Assembly: GCA_015075005.1 (NCBI GenBank)
Contig: JABTVC010000004.1
Location: forward strand, 1-64,000
Direction: 5' to 3'
DNA from: Planctomycetia bacterium
GTDB taxonomy: Bacteria; Planctomycetota; Brocadiia; Brocadiales; Brocadiaceae
DNA length: 64,000 nucleotides
Made by a program: the position numbers and the translations under genes. The notes beneath the pieces were generated by a model. It saw only the letters and a program-made list of their open reading frames with translations, made no database searches and was not told where the DNA came from. Numbering within the stretch: the first letter of the stretch is position 1; every line of letters begins with the position of its first letter. Shown here piece by piece: positions 1 to 8,792 of this stretch.

Positions 1-678
1 GGTCATACGGAAGAGCTGGTTGGAAGGGCAATCGGTGGTTTTGATAGAAAAAGCCTGTTTATCACTTCGAAGGTTTCACCGGAGCATTTAGGCTACGATG
101 ATCTCCTTGCTTCTGCAAAAGGGAGTCTGCAAAGATTAAATACGGATTATATTGATTTATATCTGATTCATGCGCCTAATCCTGACATCCCAGTACAGGA
201 AACCATGAAGGCAATGGATTTTTTGGCTGAGCAGAAACTGATCAGATGTATGGGGGTAAGTAATTTTTCGGTTGAACAAATAAAAGAAGCCCAGAAATAT
301 ACCAAAAACAAAATAGTTGCTAATCAAATTGAATACAACCTGCTCGTAAGAGACAAAGGCAGAGTTACGGAGAATATGGAATCAAAAATAATTCCTTATT
401 GTCAGGAAAACAATATCCTCATTATCGCGTGGAGGCCACTTGCAAGGGGTAAGCTTGCAAAACCCGGTTTCAAAATCTTAGATGAATTAGCTGATAAATA
501 TCATAAGACACAGGCCCAAATTGCGATACATTGGTTAATTTCTAAAAAAGGGATTGTTGCCGTTTCGAAATCAACAAAAGTTGAACATCTTGAAAAAAAC
601 CTGGGTGCGCTTGGTTGGAAATTAAGGCAAGAAGATATTGATAGATTGAATAACGATTTTATTGATTCAAGGACGTAA
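1..678 (+). CDS. Aldo/keto reductase, 5'-truncated by window edge
   Basis: C-terminal three quarters of an NAD(P)H-dependent aldo/keto reductase, reducing small carbonyl compounds in the cytoplasm. The frame is open from base 1, so the start lies outside the window; 225 residues are visible, against about 270-280 for the family. Family features seen are SLFITSKVSPEHLGYDD, the strand-4 block TDYIDLYLIHAPNP with its conserved His, the GVSNFS motif after strand 5, NQIEYN, and the cofactor-binding end AVSKSTKVEHLEKNLGAL. The catalytic Tyr lies upstream and cannot be checked. The next gene follows after 49 bp on the same strand. The exact substrate cannot be told from sequence. Confidence 0.9.
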   Translation, partial: GHTEELVGRAIGGFDRKSLFITSKVSPEHLGYDDLLASAKGSLQRLNTDYIDLYLIHAPNPDIPVQETMKAMDFLAEQKLIRCMGVSNFSVEQIKEAQKYTKNKIVANQIEYNLLVRDKGRVTENMESKIIPYCQENNILIIAWRPLARGKLAKPGFKILDELADKYHKTQAQIAIHWLISKKGIVAVSKSTKVEHLEKNLGALGWKLRQEDIDRLNNDFIDSRT

Positions 679-727
679 ACAATTTTACAAATATGATTAT
701 TTTTCGAAATGAAGGTTTAAATTTGCC

Positions 728-1072
728 ATGTTTGAAATAAAACGGGTTTATGAAAAACCGGATGAAGGTGATGGAATAAGGGTGTTGATTGATCGTCTAT
801 GGCCGCGGGGTCTCAAAAAAGAAGAGGCTAAAATTGACCATTGGATGAAAGAGATCGGCCCCAGTGATACGCTTCGTAAATGGTTTGCTCATAAAGAGGA
901 ACACTGGCAGGAGTTTAAAAGTCGTTATATGAAAGAGTTGAAAGATAAAAACGAACTTCTGAAACAATTGATAGATTTAGGGAAAAACAAAAAAGTTACT
1001 CTATTATATGCTGCCAGAAATGAAGAAATAAATAATGCACAAGTGCTTTTGGAGTTATTAAAAAACAAATGA
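728..1072 (+). CDS. DUF488 family protein
   Basis: 114-residue cytoplasmic protein of the short DUF488 family (YeaO-like). Seen: the opening IKRVYEKPDEGDGIRVLIDRLWPRG and the helix around KWFAHKEEHWQEF, then LLYAARNEEINNA near the end, all typical of the family. Function is unestablished; members often sit beside stress and sulfur-transfer genes, as here. The stop codon overlaps the start of the next small gene by four bases (ATGA), which suggests translational coupling. A second, longer DUF488 protein is encoded at 2525-3010 and belongs to a different subgroup. Confidence 0.85.
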   Translation: MFEIKRVYEKPDEGDGIRVLIDRLWPRGLKKEEAKIDHWMKEIGPSDTLRKWFAHKEEHWQEFKSRYMKELKDKNELLKQLIDLGKNKKVTLLYAARNEEINNAQVLLELLKNK

Positions 1073-1299
1073 GTTGGACCTGTCCGTATCAGATAAATAA
1101 TGAATGTGTTAGGTTGAGAAAACCCTGTCAATCATTGCAGAAAGGTTGTGTGCTGGATGAGAAAGTTACATTTATTGATAATCAATTAGATAATGAATTT
1201 AAAATGAATTTAAAAAAGGAGGGTGAACAAGATGGTAAAGTTAGATCCCATTGCGGAATTCAGAGAAGACCACAGAAAGGTAAGAGACGGATTACTTGA
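1069..1299 (+). CDS. Small cysteine-rich protein (hypothetical)
   Basis: Short ORF whose ATG overlaps the preceding DUF488 stop (ATGA). The first 30 residues hold four cysteines in a spaced pattern: Cys5, Cys13, Cys20 and Cys27 in CPYQINNECVRLRKPCQ and KGCVLD. The pattern suggests a small metal-binding knuckle. The last 20 or so residues run into the hemerythrin gene in another frame and look random, so the natural end may have been lost by a frameshift near 1200. No function is claimed. Start coupling and cysteine spacing favour a real gene over a chance ORF. Confidence 0.5.
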   Translation: MSWTCPYQINNECVRLRKPCQSLQKGCVLDEKVTFIDNQLDNEFKMNLKKEGEQDGKVRSHCGIQRRPQKGKRRIT

Positions 1300-1714
1300 A
1301 TTAATGGAGGCCTTGCAATCAAAGGACATTGCTACGGCAAGAAAAATACTTGGCAAAATAAACGTGGTTGTCGGTCCACATTTTCGATATGAGGAAGAAA
1401 CTCTTTATCCTGCACTGCGGGTATTATTAGGTGAGTATGTAGACCAGTTACTCAAGGAGCATGATGGTGTAATAGCAACCGCTCGTTCTTGTGCCGATCT
1501 ATTAAAGAAGGATAGTCTAACAGATGGAGAGGCAAAGCAGGCTGCCACGGCAGCAAGGACGCTCTTAATCCATGTCTCAAATTGTGACGGTTTGTCCATA
1601 CTTTCCGAAAGATTGAGTAAAAAGGAAATTGATAATTTAAGCGAAAAACTTGCTGCCGCAAGAAAGGAAGGCGTACCTTTACTAGATTGGGCAGAAACCA
1701 TAAGAGGCAAATGA
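1232..1714 (+). CDS. Hemerythrin HHE domain protein
   Basis: 160-residue four-helix protein expected to bind a non-haem di-iron centre. Candidate ligands in order are the His of FREDHRKVR, the His of GPHFRYEEE with its glutamates, the Glu-His of LLKEHDGV, and the His of LIHVSNCDG. The block HVSNCDGLSILSERL is typical of a bacterial hemerythrin-like subgroup. The ATG at 1232 is preferred over an in-frame GTG at 1223 because AGGAGG at 1217-1222 lies nine bases before it. Likely roles are oxygen, NO or iron handling, reasonable in an oxygen-sensitive anaerobe; this is inference. It is followed eight bases later by the DsrE gene. Confidence 0.85.
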   Translation: MVKLDPIAEFREDHRKVRDGLLELMEALQSKDIATARKILGKINVVVGPHFRYEEETLYPALRVLLGEYVDQLLKEHDGVIATARSCADLLKKDSLTDGEAKQAATAARTLLIHVSNCDGLSILSERLSKKEIDNLSEKLAAARKEGVPLLDWAETIRGK

Positions 1715-1722
1715 AATAAACC

Positions 1723-2136
1723 ATGGAAACAGATAAGAAAGGTTTGTCGATCATATTTCATAGTGGCTCGTACGATCGCGTTTATCACGGTTTTTCCATT
1801 GTCCTTGTAGCCCTGGCATTAGGCAGAGAGACAAGGTGTTTTTTTACTTATTGGGCATTTCAATATCTGGTGAAAGGAAAGGCTGTGTTCCAACTGAATG
1901 AAGAGGGCCAAACTCACAGGAAACTGTTAGAAGAGCATATGAAAAAAGGCCACATACAAAATATATCAGAACTTCTAACGCAAGCCAAATCATTGGACGC
2001 AAAGTTTTATGTCTGCACCAATTCTATGGGCCTGTTAAATATATCCCGGGACGAACTCGTAAATGAGGTTGATAAGAGTATGGGGCTAACTACATTTCTT
2101 GCAGAAACTGGCCAGGATCAAATCCTGTTTATTTAA
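1723..2136 (+). CDS. DsrE/DsrF-like family protein
   Basis: 137-residue DsrE-like protein (DsrE/TusD fold), a family linked to sulfur-relay or peroxiredoxin-like functions. Seen are the opening strand GLSIIFHSGSYDRVYHGFSI, a middle helix region, and the late block FYVCTNSMGLLNISRDEL with one conserved cysteine at the usual position. It starts eight bases after the hemerythrin stop on the same strand, so the two are probably cotranscribed. The partner and substrate cannot be inferred further. Confidence 0.75.
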   Translation: METDKKGLSIIFHSGSYDRVYHGFSIVLVALALGRETRCFFTYWAFQYLVKGKAVFQLNEEGQTHRKLLEEHMKKGHIQNISELLTQAKSLDAKFYVCTNSMGLLNISRDELVNEVDKSMGLTTFLAETGQDQILFI

Positions 2137-2165
2137 TTAATGATAAAAGAAAAATAATCAGAATT

Positions 2166-2492
2166 AAAACCGGTCATCAACCGCACGAAATAAAATTTGA
2201 TATCCTGCGAAAAGTTGAAGAACGCCTTGGCCGCGTGCGTTCTGTCGATAAATTCGCACCACGAACTATCGACCTCGACCTCATTCTGTACGGAACATCA
2301 GTAATTAATGGGCCTGACCTTCGCCTGCCAGATCCGTCATTTTACACCTATTCGTTTGTGGCCGTTCCGTTTTTAGAGCTTGCACCTGACATTGTCATGC
2401 CGGATACCGGCAAACAACTTTCAACCGAACCTGTAACAAAACTTAAAATCGCCAAGTCGTTAGGCGTCCTTATGGAAGAATTGCTAAAGTAA
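2166..2492 (+). pseudogene. folK: folK remnant (HPPK, C-terminal part)
   Basis: C-terminal two thirds of 6-hydroxymethyl-7,8-dihydropterin pyrophosphokinase, a folate-synthesis enzyme. Recognisable are GHQPHEIKFDILRKVEER followed by LGRVRSVDKF and APRTIDLDLILYG, which holds both metal-binding aspartates, and the tail SFVAVPFLELAPDIVMP. The ATP/pterin-binding N-terminal portion is absent; no homologous stretch is visible between the DsrE stop and this point. Only a GTG at 2235 could start the surviving part, which would drop still more. Read as a decayed gene. An intact folK would be expected elsewhere in the genome. Confidence 0.65.
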
Positions 2493-2524
2493 CTTTATGG
2501 AAAATAAAGATACATAAATACACT

Positions 2525-3010
2525 ATGAAGAAACCTGTAATCTTTACCATCGGCCACTCTACTCATCCTATCGGTGAATTTGTGGAGCTGTTACAAGCGC
2601 ATGGTATTAAAGAGATTGTTGACGTAAGGTCAATACCAAAGTCGCGCCATAACCCTCAGTTCAATTCAGAGACGCTCAAAGAATCATTACAACGGGCGCA
2701 CATACGGTATAAGCATGTACAAAAACTCGGAGGGCTACGCCACACAACGAAAGATTCGTTAAATCTCGGTTGGCGCAACGCCTCATTTAGAGGATTCGCC
2801 GATTACATGGCAACGCCTGAATTCTCAGAAGGTTTGGAAGCCCTTATAAAGATCGCTAGTTTGAGAGAAACAACTATCATGTGCGCCGAAGCCGTGCCGT
2901 GGCGATGCCACCGCTCGCTCATTGCCGACGCGCTCACGAAAAGAGGGTGGGCAGTGAAGGACATCATGAGTCGCACCTCCGCCACAAAGCACCGCCTGAC
3001 GCCTTTTTGA
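2525..3010 (+). CDS. DUF488 domain-containing protein (long type)
   Basis: 161-residue DUF488 protein. Diagnostic blocks are IFTIGHSTHPIGEFVELL at the start, IVDVRSIPKSRHNPQFN, the middle YKHVQKLGGLRH, and MCAEAVPWRCHRSLIADAL near the end, where the Cys and Arg/His residues are strongly conserved in the family. The fold is thought to be nuclease- or phosphatase-like, but no activity is established. The gene appears intact although it is flanked on both sides by broken genes (folK remnant, glycosylase-like remnant). Confidence 0.85.
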   Translation: MKKPVIFTIGHSTHPIGEFVELLQAHGIKEIVDVRSIPKSRHNPQFNSETLKESLQRAHIRYKHVQKLGGLRHTTKDSLNLGWRNASFRGFADYMATPEFSEGLEALIKIASLRETTIMCAEAVPWRCHRSLIADALTKRGWAVKDIMSRTSATKHRLTPF

Positions 3011-3050
3011 AAGTAAAGAAAGGGCAACTCATATATCCCGGACCTAAAAC

Positions 3051-3560
3051 ATGATTCGCTATAGATACAAGAAACCGGGAATACTTTTCGTGGGTATTAA
3101 TCCTCATCCCGGATCGTTCAATCGTCGCGTGCCGTTTTCCAACAATAAGCTCTTTTGGGTGGCACTCCTCTCTCGGAAGCCGGTCTCATTAAGGAGAAAA
3201 GAGACGAATTGCGCGACGACAAGACACTGGAGCGTGTCTACAAAGAAAAATTTAATACGGTATATGAGCTTGGATTCGTGAACATTATTGATAGACCGAC
3301 GCGAGATATAACAGGGATTAAGAAGCACGAGGAGTTGCCAGCCGTAAAAGATTTCTCGTATTATAAAATCCGAGATGCCGAAGGTGGTCTGCTTCATCGG
3401 CAAAGTCACGTATGAAAAGTACGCCGGATCAAAGGATTTCTTTTGGCTGGCAAGAAAATATAGGCGAGTCAAAAGTCTTTGTCGCGCATTTCCCTTACGC
3501 GGCGAAGCCCTTATTAAGTCCGAGAATTGCAAGAGATTAAGCGAACTATCCAAAGTCTGA
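3051..3560 (+). pseudogene. Uracil/mismatch DNA glycosylase-like gene, two frameshifts
   Basis: Three ORF pieces form one protein of about 165 residues. Frame 1 gives PGILFVGINPHPGSFNRRVP up to about 3160. Frame 2 continues with SEAGLIKEKRDEL and VNIIDRPTRDIT up to about 3385. The original frame then resumes with PKVVCFIGKVTYEKYAGSKD. The block GINPHPGSF corresponds to motif 1 of the mismatch-specific uracil-DNA glycosylase superfamily, which excises U or T from mismatches. The two indels compensate each other, but the middle segment is out of frame, so no functional protein is expected unless the indels are sequencing errors. Confidence 0.6.
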
Positions 3561-3679
3561 TACTAATTGAAGGCATCGGGTTCATCGGAAAGAATCCGTT
3601 TTGATAGATGGAATTTTTGAAGCCGTAGCCACAAACTACGTTTACACAAAGACCGCTGAAGTGGTACAATGAAATACAT

Positions 3680-4150
3680 ATGAAACTAAACCTTATTCGT
3701 AGAAAACGGAGAGCTCCGGACATCGAGTCGTTTATCTTCAGTTCCACAGAACCTCTCACCTGGAAAGCCGGACAGTTTCTCCACTATGTCTTCATCGCGG
3801 GCGGTATCGGCATCACGCCATTCCACTCCATACTTAAAGAAACGGATCGCGCAGAGATAAAACAACACGCAACGTTATTGTATGCTAACCATGACCACAA
3901 CATCCCATATAAAGAGGAGTTGGAAAAATTCGCAAAAAATAATTCGAACCTTATCATGCATTATGTCATCGCTCCCGAGCGCATAGACGAAAACACATTT
4001 AAAAAATTGGTGCCGGATATGCAAACACTAGTCTTTTATGTTTCTGGTCCCGAGCCGATGGTGGAGAGCTTAGGTGGCATCTTAAAAAAAATGGGTATTG
4101 CGGTGAATCATATAAAGCAAGATTATTTCCCAGCGTCCCACACTCAATAA
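3680..4150 (+). CDS. Ferredoxin/flavin reductase-like protein lacking its FAD-binding part
   Basis: 156-residue relative of ferredoxin-NADP+ reductase type oxidoreductases. It begins like the family (NLIRRKRRAPDIESFIF, then WKAGQFLHYV) and then jumps straight to the NAD(P)-binding entry FIAGGIGITPFHSIL. Normally some 60-70 residues holding the flavin-binding Arg-x-Tyr-Ser/Thr motif and the rest of the barrel lie between. The NAD(P) domain afterwards is complete (LYANHDHNIPYKEEL, VFYVSGPEPMVESL). The reading frame is kept, so a protein could be made, but it should not bind flavin. The exact boundary suggests a deletion, not divergence. Confidence 0.7.
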   Translation: MKLNLIRRKRRAPDIESFIFSSTEPLTWKAGQFLHYVFIAGGIGITPFHSILKETDRAEIKQHATLLYANHDHNIPYKEELEKFAKNNSNLIMHYVIAPERIDENTFKKLVPDMQTLVFYVSGPEPMVESLGGILKKMGIAVNHIKQDYFPASHTQ

Positions 4151-4167
4151 TTTGCTAAATATTGGGA

Positions 4168-4368
4168 ATGAAATATCTGAGCATTCCTGTATTGATTAAA
4201 GAAGGGATTAAACCGGATCACGTTGATCGATTTTGTGAAGAAATAGAGCTTCTCGTCACCAGTTTTAGTACACTGCCATACGGAGAAGCGCGCTTGGGCG
4301 TTTACTATGATGTTGGAATATATCTGGATAAAAAAAAGGTTGTCTTTGAAACTATTTTCTCTCGGTAA
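4168..4368 (+). CDS. Hypothetical small protein upstream of ClC remnant
   Basis: 66-residue ORF beginning MKYLSIPVLIKEGIKPDHVD from the ATG at 4168 (an in-frame TTG lies at 4162). It has no membrane segment and no motif I recognise; composition is ordinary for a soluble protein. It overlaps the presumed start of the ClC channel remnant in another frame. It could be a real small gene or the truncated head of a longer one. No function is proposed. Confidence 0.35.
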   Translation: MKYLSIPVLIKEGIKPDHVDRFCEEIELLVTSFSTLPYGEARLGVYYDVGIYLDKKKVVFETIFSR

Positions 4369-6200
4369 GATCGTACTCTGGCTCAATCGCCAGCAATTCT
4401 CCGAATCAGTTGTTCTTGCTGTATTAGCGATACTCATTGGTCTCACGAGCGGTATAGGAGTATGGCTCTTCAAGCAACTGTATAACGTGATATTTCAATA
4501 CGCATTCGAGGGGATAGATACGCCTCTGGGTTTTTTGCATCACAAGAAAATTATCCTTCAAGTGATTAATGATCTGGTACATTGGGCCGAATTCGACAGG
4601 ATGGGTTCGATCTTGGGTCTTATAGGAAATTGGATGATATACCTTGTGCCTGTCATCGGTGGTCTCGTTGTCGGATTGATTTCTCACTTCTTCATCGGTA
4701 AAGAACGATATCAGGGCATAGCAGGTATAATGGAGTCCGTAGCGTTAGGGAATGGACGGCTGCCTTATAGAAAAATACCGGTCAAAACAGTTGCTTCTGC
4801 ATTATCCATCGGTTCCGGCGCTTCAGTTGGTCCTGCAGACCCCTCGTTGCAAATTGGCGCATATTTAGGATCGATGTTTGGGCAACTCTTGCGCCTTTCT
4901 GATGAGCAAATTCGTGCACTCGTTGCATCGGGTGTTGCGGGTGGAATTGCCGCTGCCTTCAATGCGCCTATTACCGGCATATTTTTCGCGTTGGAGATTA
5001 TTATAGGAGACCTGCGCGTAAACGCCTTTGGCATCGTTGCATTGGCAGCCGTGGCCGCGTCTGTGTTTACTCAGGCCGTATTGGTACATCCTGCGTTCCT
5101 GGCATCCCTGCCATATACATTTAACTCAGTATGGGAACTGCCGCTCTATTTTGGGTTAGGTGTGCTCTCCGGAGGGCTGCATTGCGTTCTATATTCGCCT
5201 GCATCATTTCACGCGGGATATCTTTGATACATGGGTAGATGCCCCGCTGGTTTAAACCAGTTGCTGCCGGTCTCGCCGTCAGCCTCGTTGGAATTTATCT
5301 ACCGCAGGTGCTTGGCACAGGTTATGCTACAATTGGAAATATCTTAGACGGCAAACCGCTTTCCAGTGACTCTCCTGCTTTCACTGGCATTATCCGAGGC
5401 TGGTGCTAACGCCGATTTGCATCAGTGGCGGTTTCCACGGCGGTGTGTTTGCGCCTGCCCTTTTTCCGGTGCTTCACTTGGGGGTGCTTATGGACTCGTT
5501 GCTAAACAGGTTTTCCTCTTCTCTCAACATTTCACCACCTGCCTTTGCGATGGTCAGGATGGCAGCCGTCCTTACGAGCACCCGCCATGCACCGATTACC
5601 TCGTTCATGCTGCTATTTGAAATGACTCATGACTATCGGATCATTCTGCCGCTGATAGCTGCGGTAAACGTCAACCTGTTCCTCTCATGGCATTTACAAC
5701 ACGATTCAGTGTATACCTTGGACTGGCGCGCAAGGGTATACGTCTGCAACAGGGACGTGATGTTGGCGTGCTGGAAACAATTACGGTTGACAAGGTCATG
5801 GAAACGGAGATCGACACTTTGCGAGAATCTGGTTCGTTGACAGTGGCAATCGATTTATATATGCAGAAACGGTATCACGGCTTACCAGTGCTCAATGACG
5901 ATGGTAGATTGACTGGTATTATCACCGTGCAAGATATTGATCGCATACAGGGTGACAGTAGTGATACCGGGATGCACACCGTTGGTGAAGTTTGTACACG
6001 CGAGTTGCTTTTGGCGTATCCCGATGGGACGATTCGGGCGGCGTTGCGGCGTATCAGGGTTGAGAAACGTGAGTCAATTGCCAGTCGTTGCCCGTGACAA
6101 TTCGCGTCGTTTAGTAGGTTTGCTGCGCAATACCGATATTGCACGCGCCTACGATCTGGCGGTGACCCGCCGTGCGGCAATTCAGCATCGTGCTTATTAA
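4340..6200 (+). pseudogene. ClC chloride channel with C-terminal CBS pair, multiply frameshifted
   Basis: About 600 codons' worth of a ClC-family anion channel/antiporter. The first 290 residues are intact and hold several membrane helices, GSGASVGPADPSLQIGA (the selectivity region, where GSGxSxGPEGP is usual) and AFNAPITGIFFALEI. The frame breaks near 5190. The rest is scattered over other frames: VLTPICISGGFHGGVFAPAL at about 5410, GASLGGAYGLVAKQVF at about 5490, HAPITSFMLLFEMTHDYRI at about 5590, then the CBS pair around 5770-6180 (YHGLPVLNDDGRLTGIITVQ; SQLPVVARDNSRRLVGLL). At least five indels are needed to join them. The substitution of Glu by Asp/Pro in the GPADP motif would also alter a key gating residue. 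Confidence 0.8.
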
Positions 6201-6306
6201 GTTGCAACTAAGGGCGCTTGACGATGCAAAATTTTTAACTCGAATCAATAATATACAATCGTCGTTTGATTACTTTACGCAGGAAACATAAGGAGGATGT
6301 AAAACA

Positions 6307-6472
6307 ATGGAAGATACAAATGTATAATTTGTGGATATATCTACGACCCGAAATTTGGTGACCTGACCATGGAATTAATCCCGCACGCAGCTTTCAGGAT
6401 TTACACCTGATGATTGGGTCTGTCCTCAGTTAATGACATGCGCTCCAAGGAACAGTTTGAACAAATTTGATA
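6307..6472 (+). pseudogene. Rubredoxin, frameshifted
   Basis: Remnant of a 50-55 residue rubredoxin, a one-iron electron carrier. A strong ribosome site (AAGGAGG at 6290-6296) precedes the ATG at 6307. In successive frames one reads CxICGYIYDPKFGDP, GINP.TAF, DDWVCPQ and CAPKEQFEQI, which together are the rubredoxin signature with its two Cys pairs. At least three indels interrupt it, including one just before the first Cys pair. The ribosome site and spacing survive, so decay looks recent or the indels are sequencing errors. Confidence 0.65.
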
Positions 6473-6574
6473 AATTTGATTGAATGAATAAAGGGACTTC
6501 CTTTGTTTTCTCAAAGCACGGTTTAGCGTATTTTGCAGTTACTATGATTAACGGATTCATAAGGAAACAGACGG

Positions 6575-6936
6575 ATGGATCAGAATAAGAAACATGCTCA
6601 TATCACAACACTTGGATCTCAACCTGCACGATTAATTGATTTGGTAAATTACCGGGATTGCTCAGTGGTGAGCCGAGATCATGAATAAAGACAGGAACTA
6701 TAGCGGTGTTTGCCTTTGATGAAGGGCAAGGGCTGAGTGAACATACAGCGCCATTCGATGCCTTAGTTTATCTTCTTGAGGGTGAAGTGGAAATTGATTA
6801 TATCAGGAAGTCCCTTCGCCTGAAAGAGGGAGAAGTTGTTATCATGCCAGTAAATAAACCACATGCGCTGAAAGCAATAAATAAATTCAAGGATGATGTT
6901 GACGATGATAAGGTCTTAATTCTTGCTTCCTGGTGA
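6575..6936 (+). pseudogene. Cupin-domain protein, frameshifted
   Basis: Single-domain cupin of about 115 residues. The start (MDQNKKHAHITTLGSQPARL) is in one frame and runs into a stop near 6682. After one indel the main body follows: TGTIAVFAFDEGQGLSEHTA, with the His of cupin motif 1, then LVYLLEGEVEI, EGEVVIMPVNKPHALKAI. A second indel near 6890 changes the end: removing one G restores KFKMMLTMIRS and a stop at 6917-6919, the ending I would expect. Two one-base changes thus explain all disruption. Cupins of this kind often accompany rubredoxin and ferritin-like stress proteins. Confidence 0.65.
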
Positions 6937-7023
6937 TATTGTGTAACAGGTATGGAAGATTAAGAGGCTGATAATAGGCCGAATCTGCCAGAATCGTTTT
7001 GATTTATCTGAAAGTATCAATCG

Positions 7024-7765
7024 ATGGAAGCCAAAAAGATATCGTTGTCATAGAGGCGGACTGCGGAGGATACGTCTGCATTGCGATTAGCAAGGTTGTT
7101 CCGTAAACACCCTGAATATCAAGATACATCTTATAGATGGAAATCCTTATCACGCGCTCAAGACACAATTACACGAGGGCAGCCGTCCGAAAGAAGAGGT
7201 ATCTGGCTTCTATCGATCGCATTATAAAAAGAAAAACATTATCTTTCACCTTGGAGAAGTAACGGGATTGATACGAGGAACATATCGTTCATAGAATTCG
7301 GGTCTTTAGCTTTTCATTACTTAGTGATTGCACTTGGAAGTCAGGTAATTTTATAATATCCCTGCAGAGAAAGTGGGATGAATACAGGACAATTAGGACG
7401 TATTATCGTCGATGAGTTTCTTAGAGCGGAGAATCATCCTTTTATTTGCGCCATTGGTGACAATGCCCTTGCAATAAATCCTCCACAAAGAACCTGTTCC
7501 CGCTGCATTTGCGGTTTGCATTGCAAGGACGATTGGTAGCATACAATGGGTCTACGGATATTTTAGGGTATGAAAACCGTATCATCCAAAAGTTCTAAGG
7601 TGAATCGGGCCAGCCCAGGAAGGCACTTTGCCGTTGGATGGTTGGCGCTCCTTCCTGAAGAAAATTACCTTTGTTGGTTTTTTTGGGAAGTCTTCTTGAA
7701 ACAGCCGTTCAGGAAAAACACATATTCCTCCTGAGAAAGAAAGTGGAAAGTGGATAACGTCATAA
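7024..7765 (+). pseudogene. Type II NADH dehydrogenase-like flavoprotein, middle missing
   Basis: Fragments of a membrane-associated NADH:quinone oxidoreductase (NDH-2-like). Read across frames: KKDIVVIGGGCGGY (FAD-binding glycine loop, with an indel), RKHPEY, LIDGNPYHALKTQLHE, KKKNIIFHLGEVTG, FHYLVIALGSQ, then VDEFLRAENHPFICAIGDNALAINP (second flavin motif) and KKITFVGFLGSLLKTAVQEKHI at the end. The central NADH-binding domain, expected between LGSQ and VDEFL, is absent. A matching central piece occurs at 15986-16275. Frameshifts and stops are spread throughout. Confidence 0.65.
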
Positions 7766-7888
7766 TAATTTTCTACGATGCAAAATTACGTGAAAGGTCA
7801 TCGAAAGTCAGGCGATGATCACGAACAATTGATATCCTGACACAAAACGTGTGTGACGGAAGTCTCCTGTTGCAGAAAAGGAGTTAGT

Positions 7889-8276
7889 ATGATGTTCAAG
7901 AGGGTCCTGACCATGTGGGAAATTGTACCGGGGAATGCGGAAAGACCATTGACTTCTATGTAGACGTTCTTGGCTTTAGAATTAGGAGTCGTAGAAATGA
8001 AAAATACCGCCCATGAAAGAGATTGTTTATATTGAACTTGGCGATACGGTACTTGAGAATCATCTCCGTGGACAGGCCCAAAGCGAAATCCAACAACCCG
8101 GACAGGTAGGATGCAGAGGCATTGCCCTTGAGGTGGACAATATGGCCACGGCAGTGAATTATCCTGATGTGACAGGGATAGCTATGGCCCAGGGCTACAT
8201 AGACACGGGCAATTCGTTCCGTGGAGATAAAGAGACCACGGATGGGCTTATTATAGAACTCCGGCAGTGGAAGTAG
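7889..8276 (+). pseudogene. VOC (glyoxalase/bleomycin-resistance) family protein, frameshifted
   Basis: Remnant of a roughly 130-residue vicinal-oxygen-chelate protein. A ribosome site AAGGAG at 7878-7883 precedes the ATG at 7889. Joined over frames it reads MMFKRVDHVGIVPGNAERTI, DFYVDVLGFRI, KEIVYIELGDTVLE, then QQPGQVGCRGIALEVDNMA and the end GLIIELRQWK. The His after the first strand and the Glu of VYIELGD/IIELRQW are candidate metal ligands of the family. Several indels lie before 8010 and around 8070 and 8170. Its 3' third is repeated at 10874-10975. Confidence 0.7.
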
Positions 8277-8404
8277 CAAAACTACGCCGCCGCAGAACGA
8301 CAAAGCCGGTTTCAGCGGACAGGATGCCGTTGTTTGGCAGGGAGCGTTGGGCGTAAGGGAAATCATGGTTGCGATACGATAACAGAAGTAGAAAGAGGTA
8401 ACGG

Positions 8405-8772
8405 ATGATCCCAGACAAAATGATGCAGGTTCTCAAATGCGAAGTGTCGTTGCGGTAGTGACCGCCAGGTGGCGACGTATCCGCATGTGGTTAACACTGG
8501 AACAACTATACACATCACCCAAGATGAACATCCTTTCAATCGGTTGGCGGCATGGTGCTACGCTTGGGAGGCAAATCTGAAGACAAACAACAACATTCTT
8601 TAACCCTTGGGAAGCCGGGGAGGTAGAGGGCCATGGCATTTTGTACGGGTTCCTGGTCAAGGCACGGCAACCTTCGTGAGAAAACCGGTGAGCGGTTTGA
8701 CATCGTAAAAGCGCTTTCCTTAGGCAGGCGGCAATGGAGATAACGATCCTCTCCGTTACGCAGACATTGTAA
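8405..8772 (+). pseudogene. Pyridoxamine 5'-phosphate oxidase-fold protein, frameshifted
   Basis: Remnant of a small flavin-binding protein of the PPOX-like split-barrel family. Pieces in different frames: MIPDKMMQVLKCE at the ATG 8405, VVTAGGD and HVVNTWNSYIHITQDE in the middle, GTGFLVKGTA and TGERFDIVK, then AVMEITILSVTQTL with a stop at 8770-8772. The final block is the usual C-terminal strand of this family. An AGAAAGAGG ribosome-site-like sequence precedes the start. The last 100 bp are repeated, diverged, at 11035-11150. Confidence 0.6.
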
Positions 8773-8792
8773 ACATAAGGGCAACAAATTAA

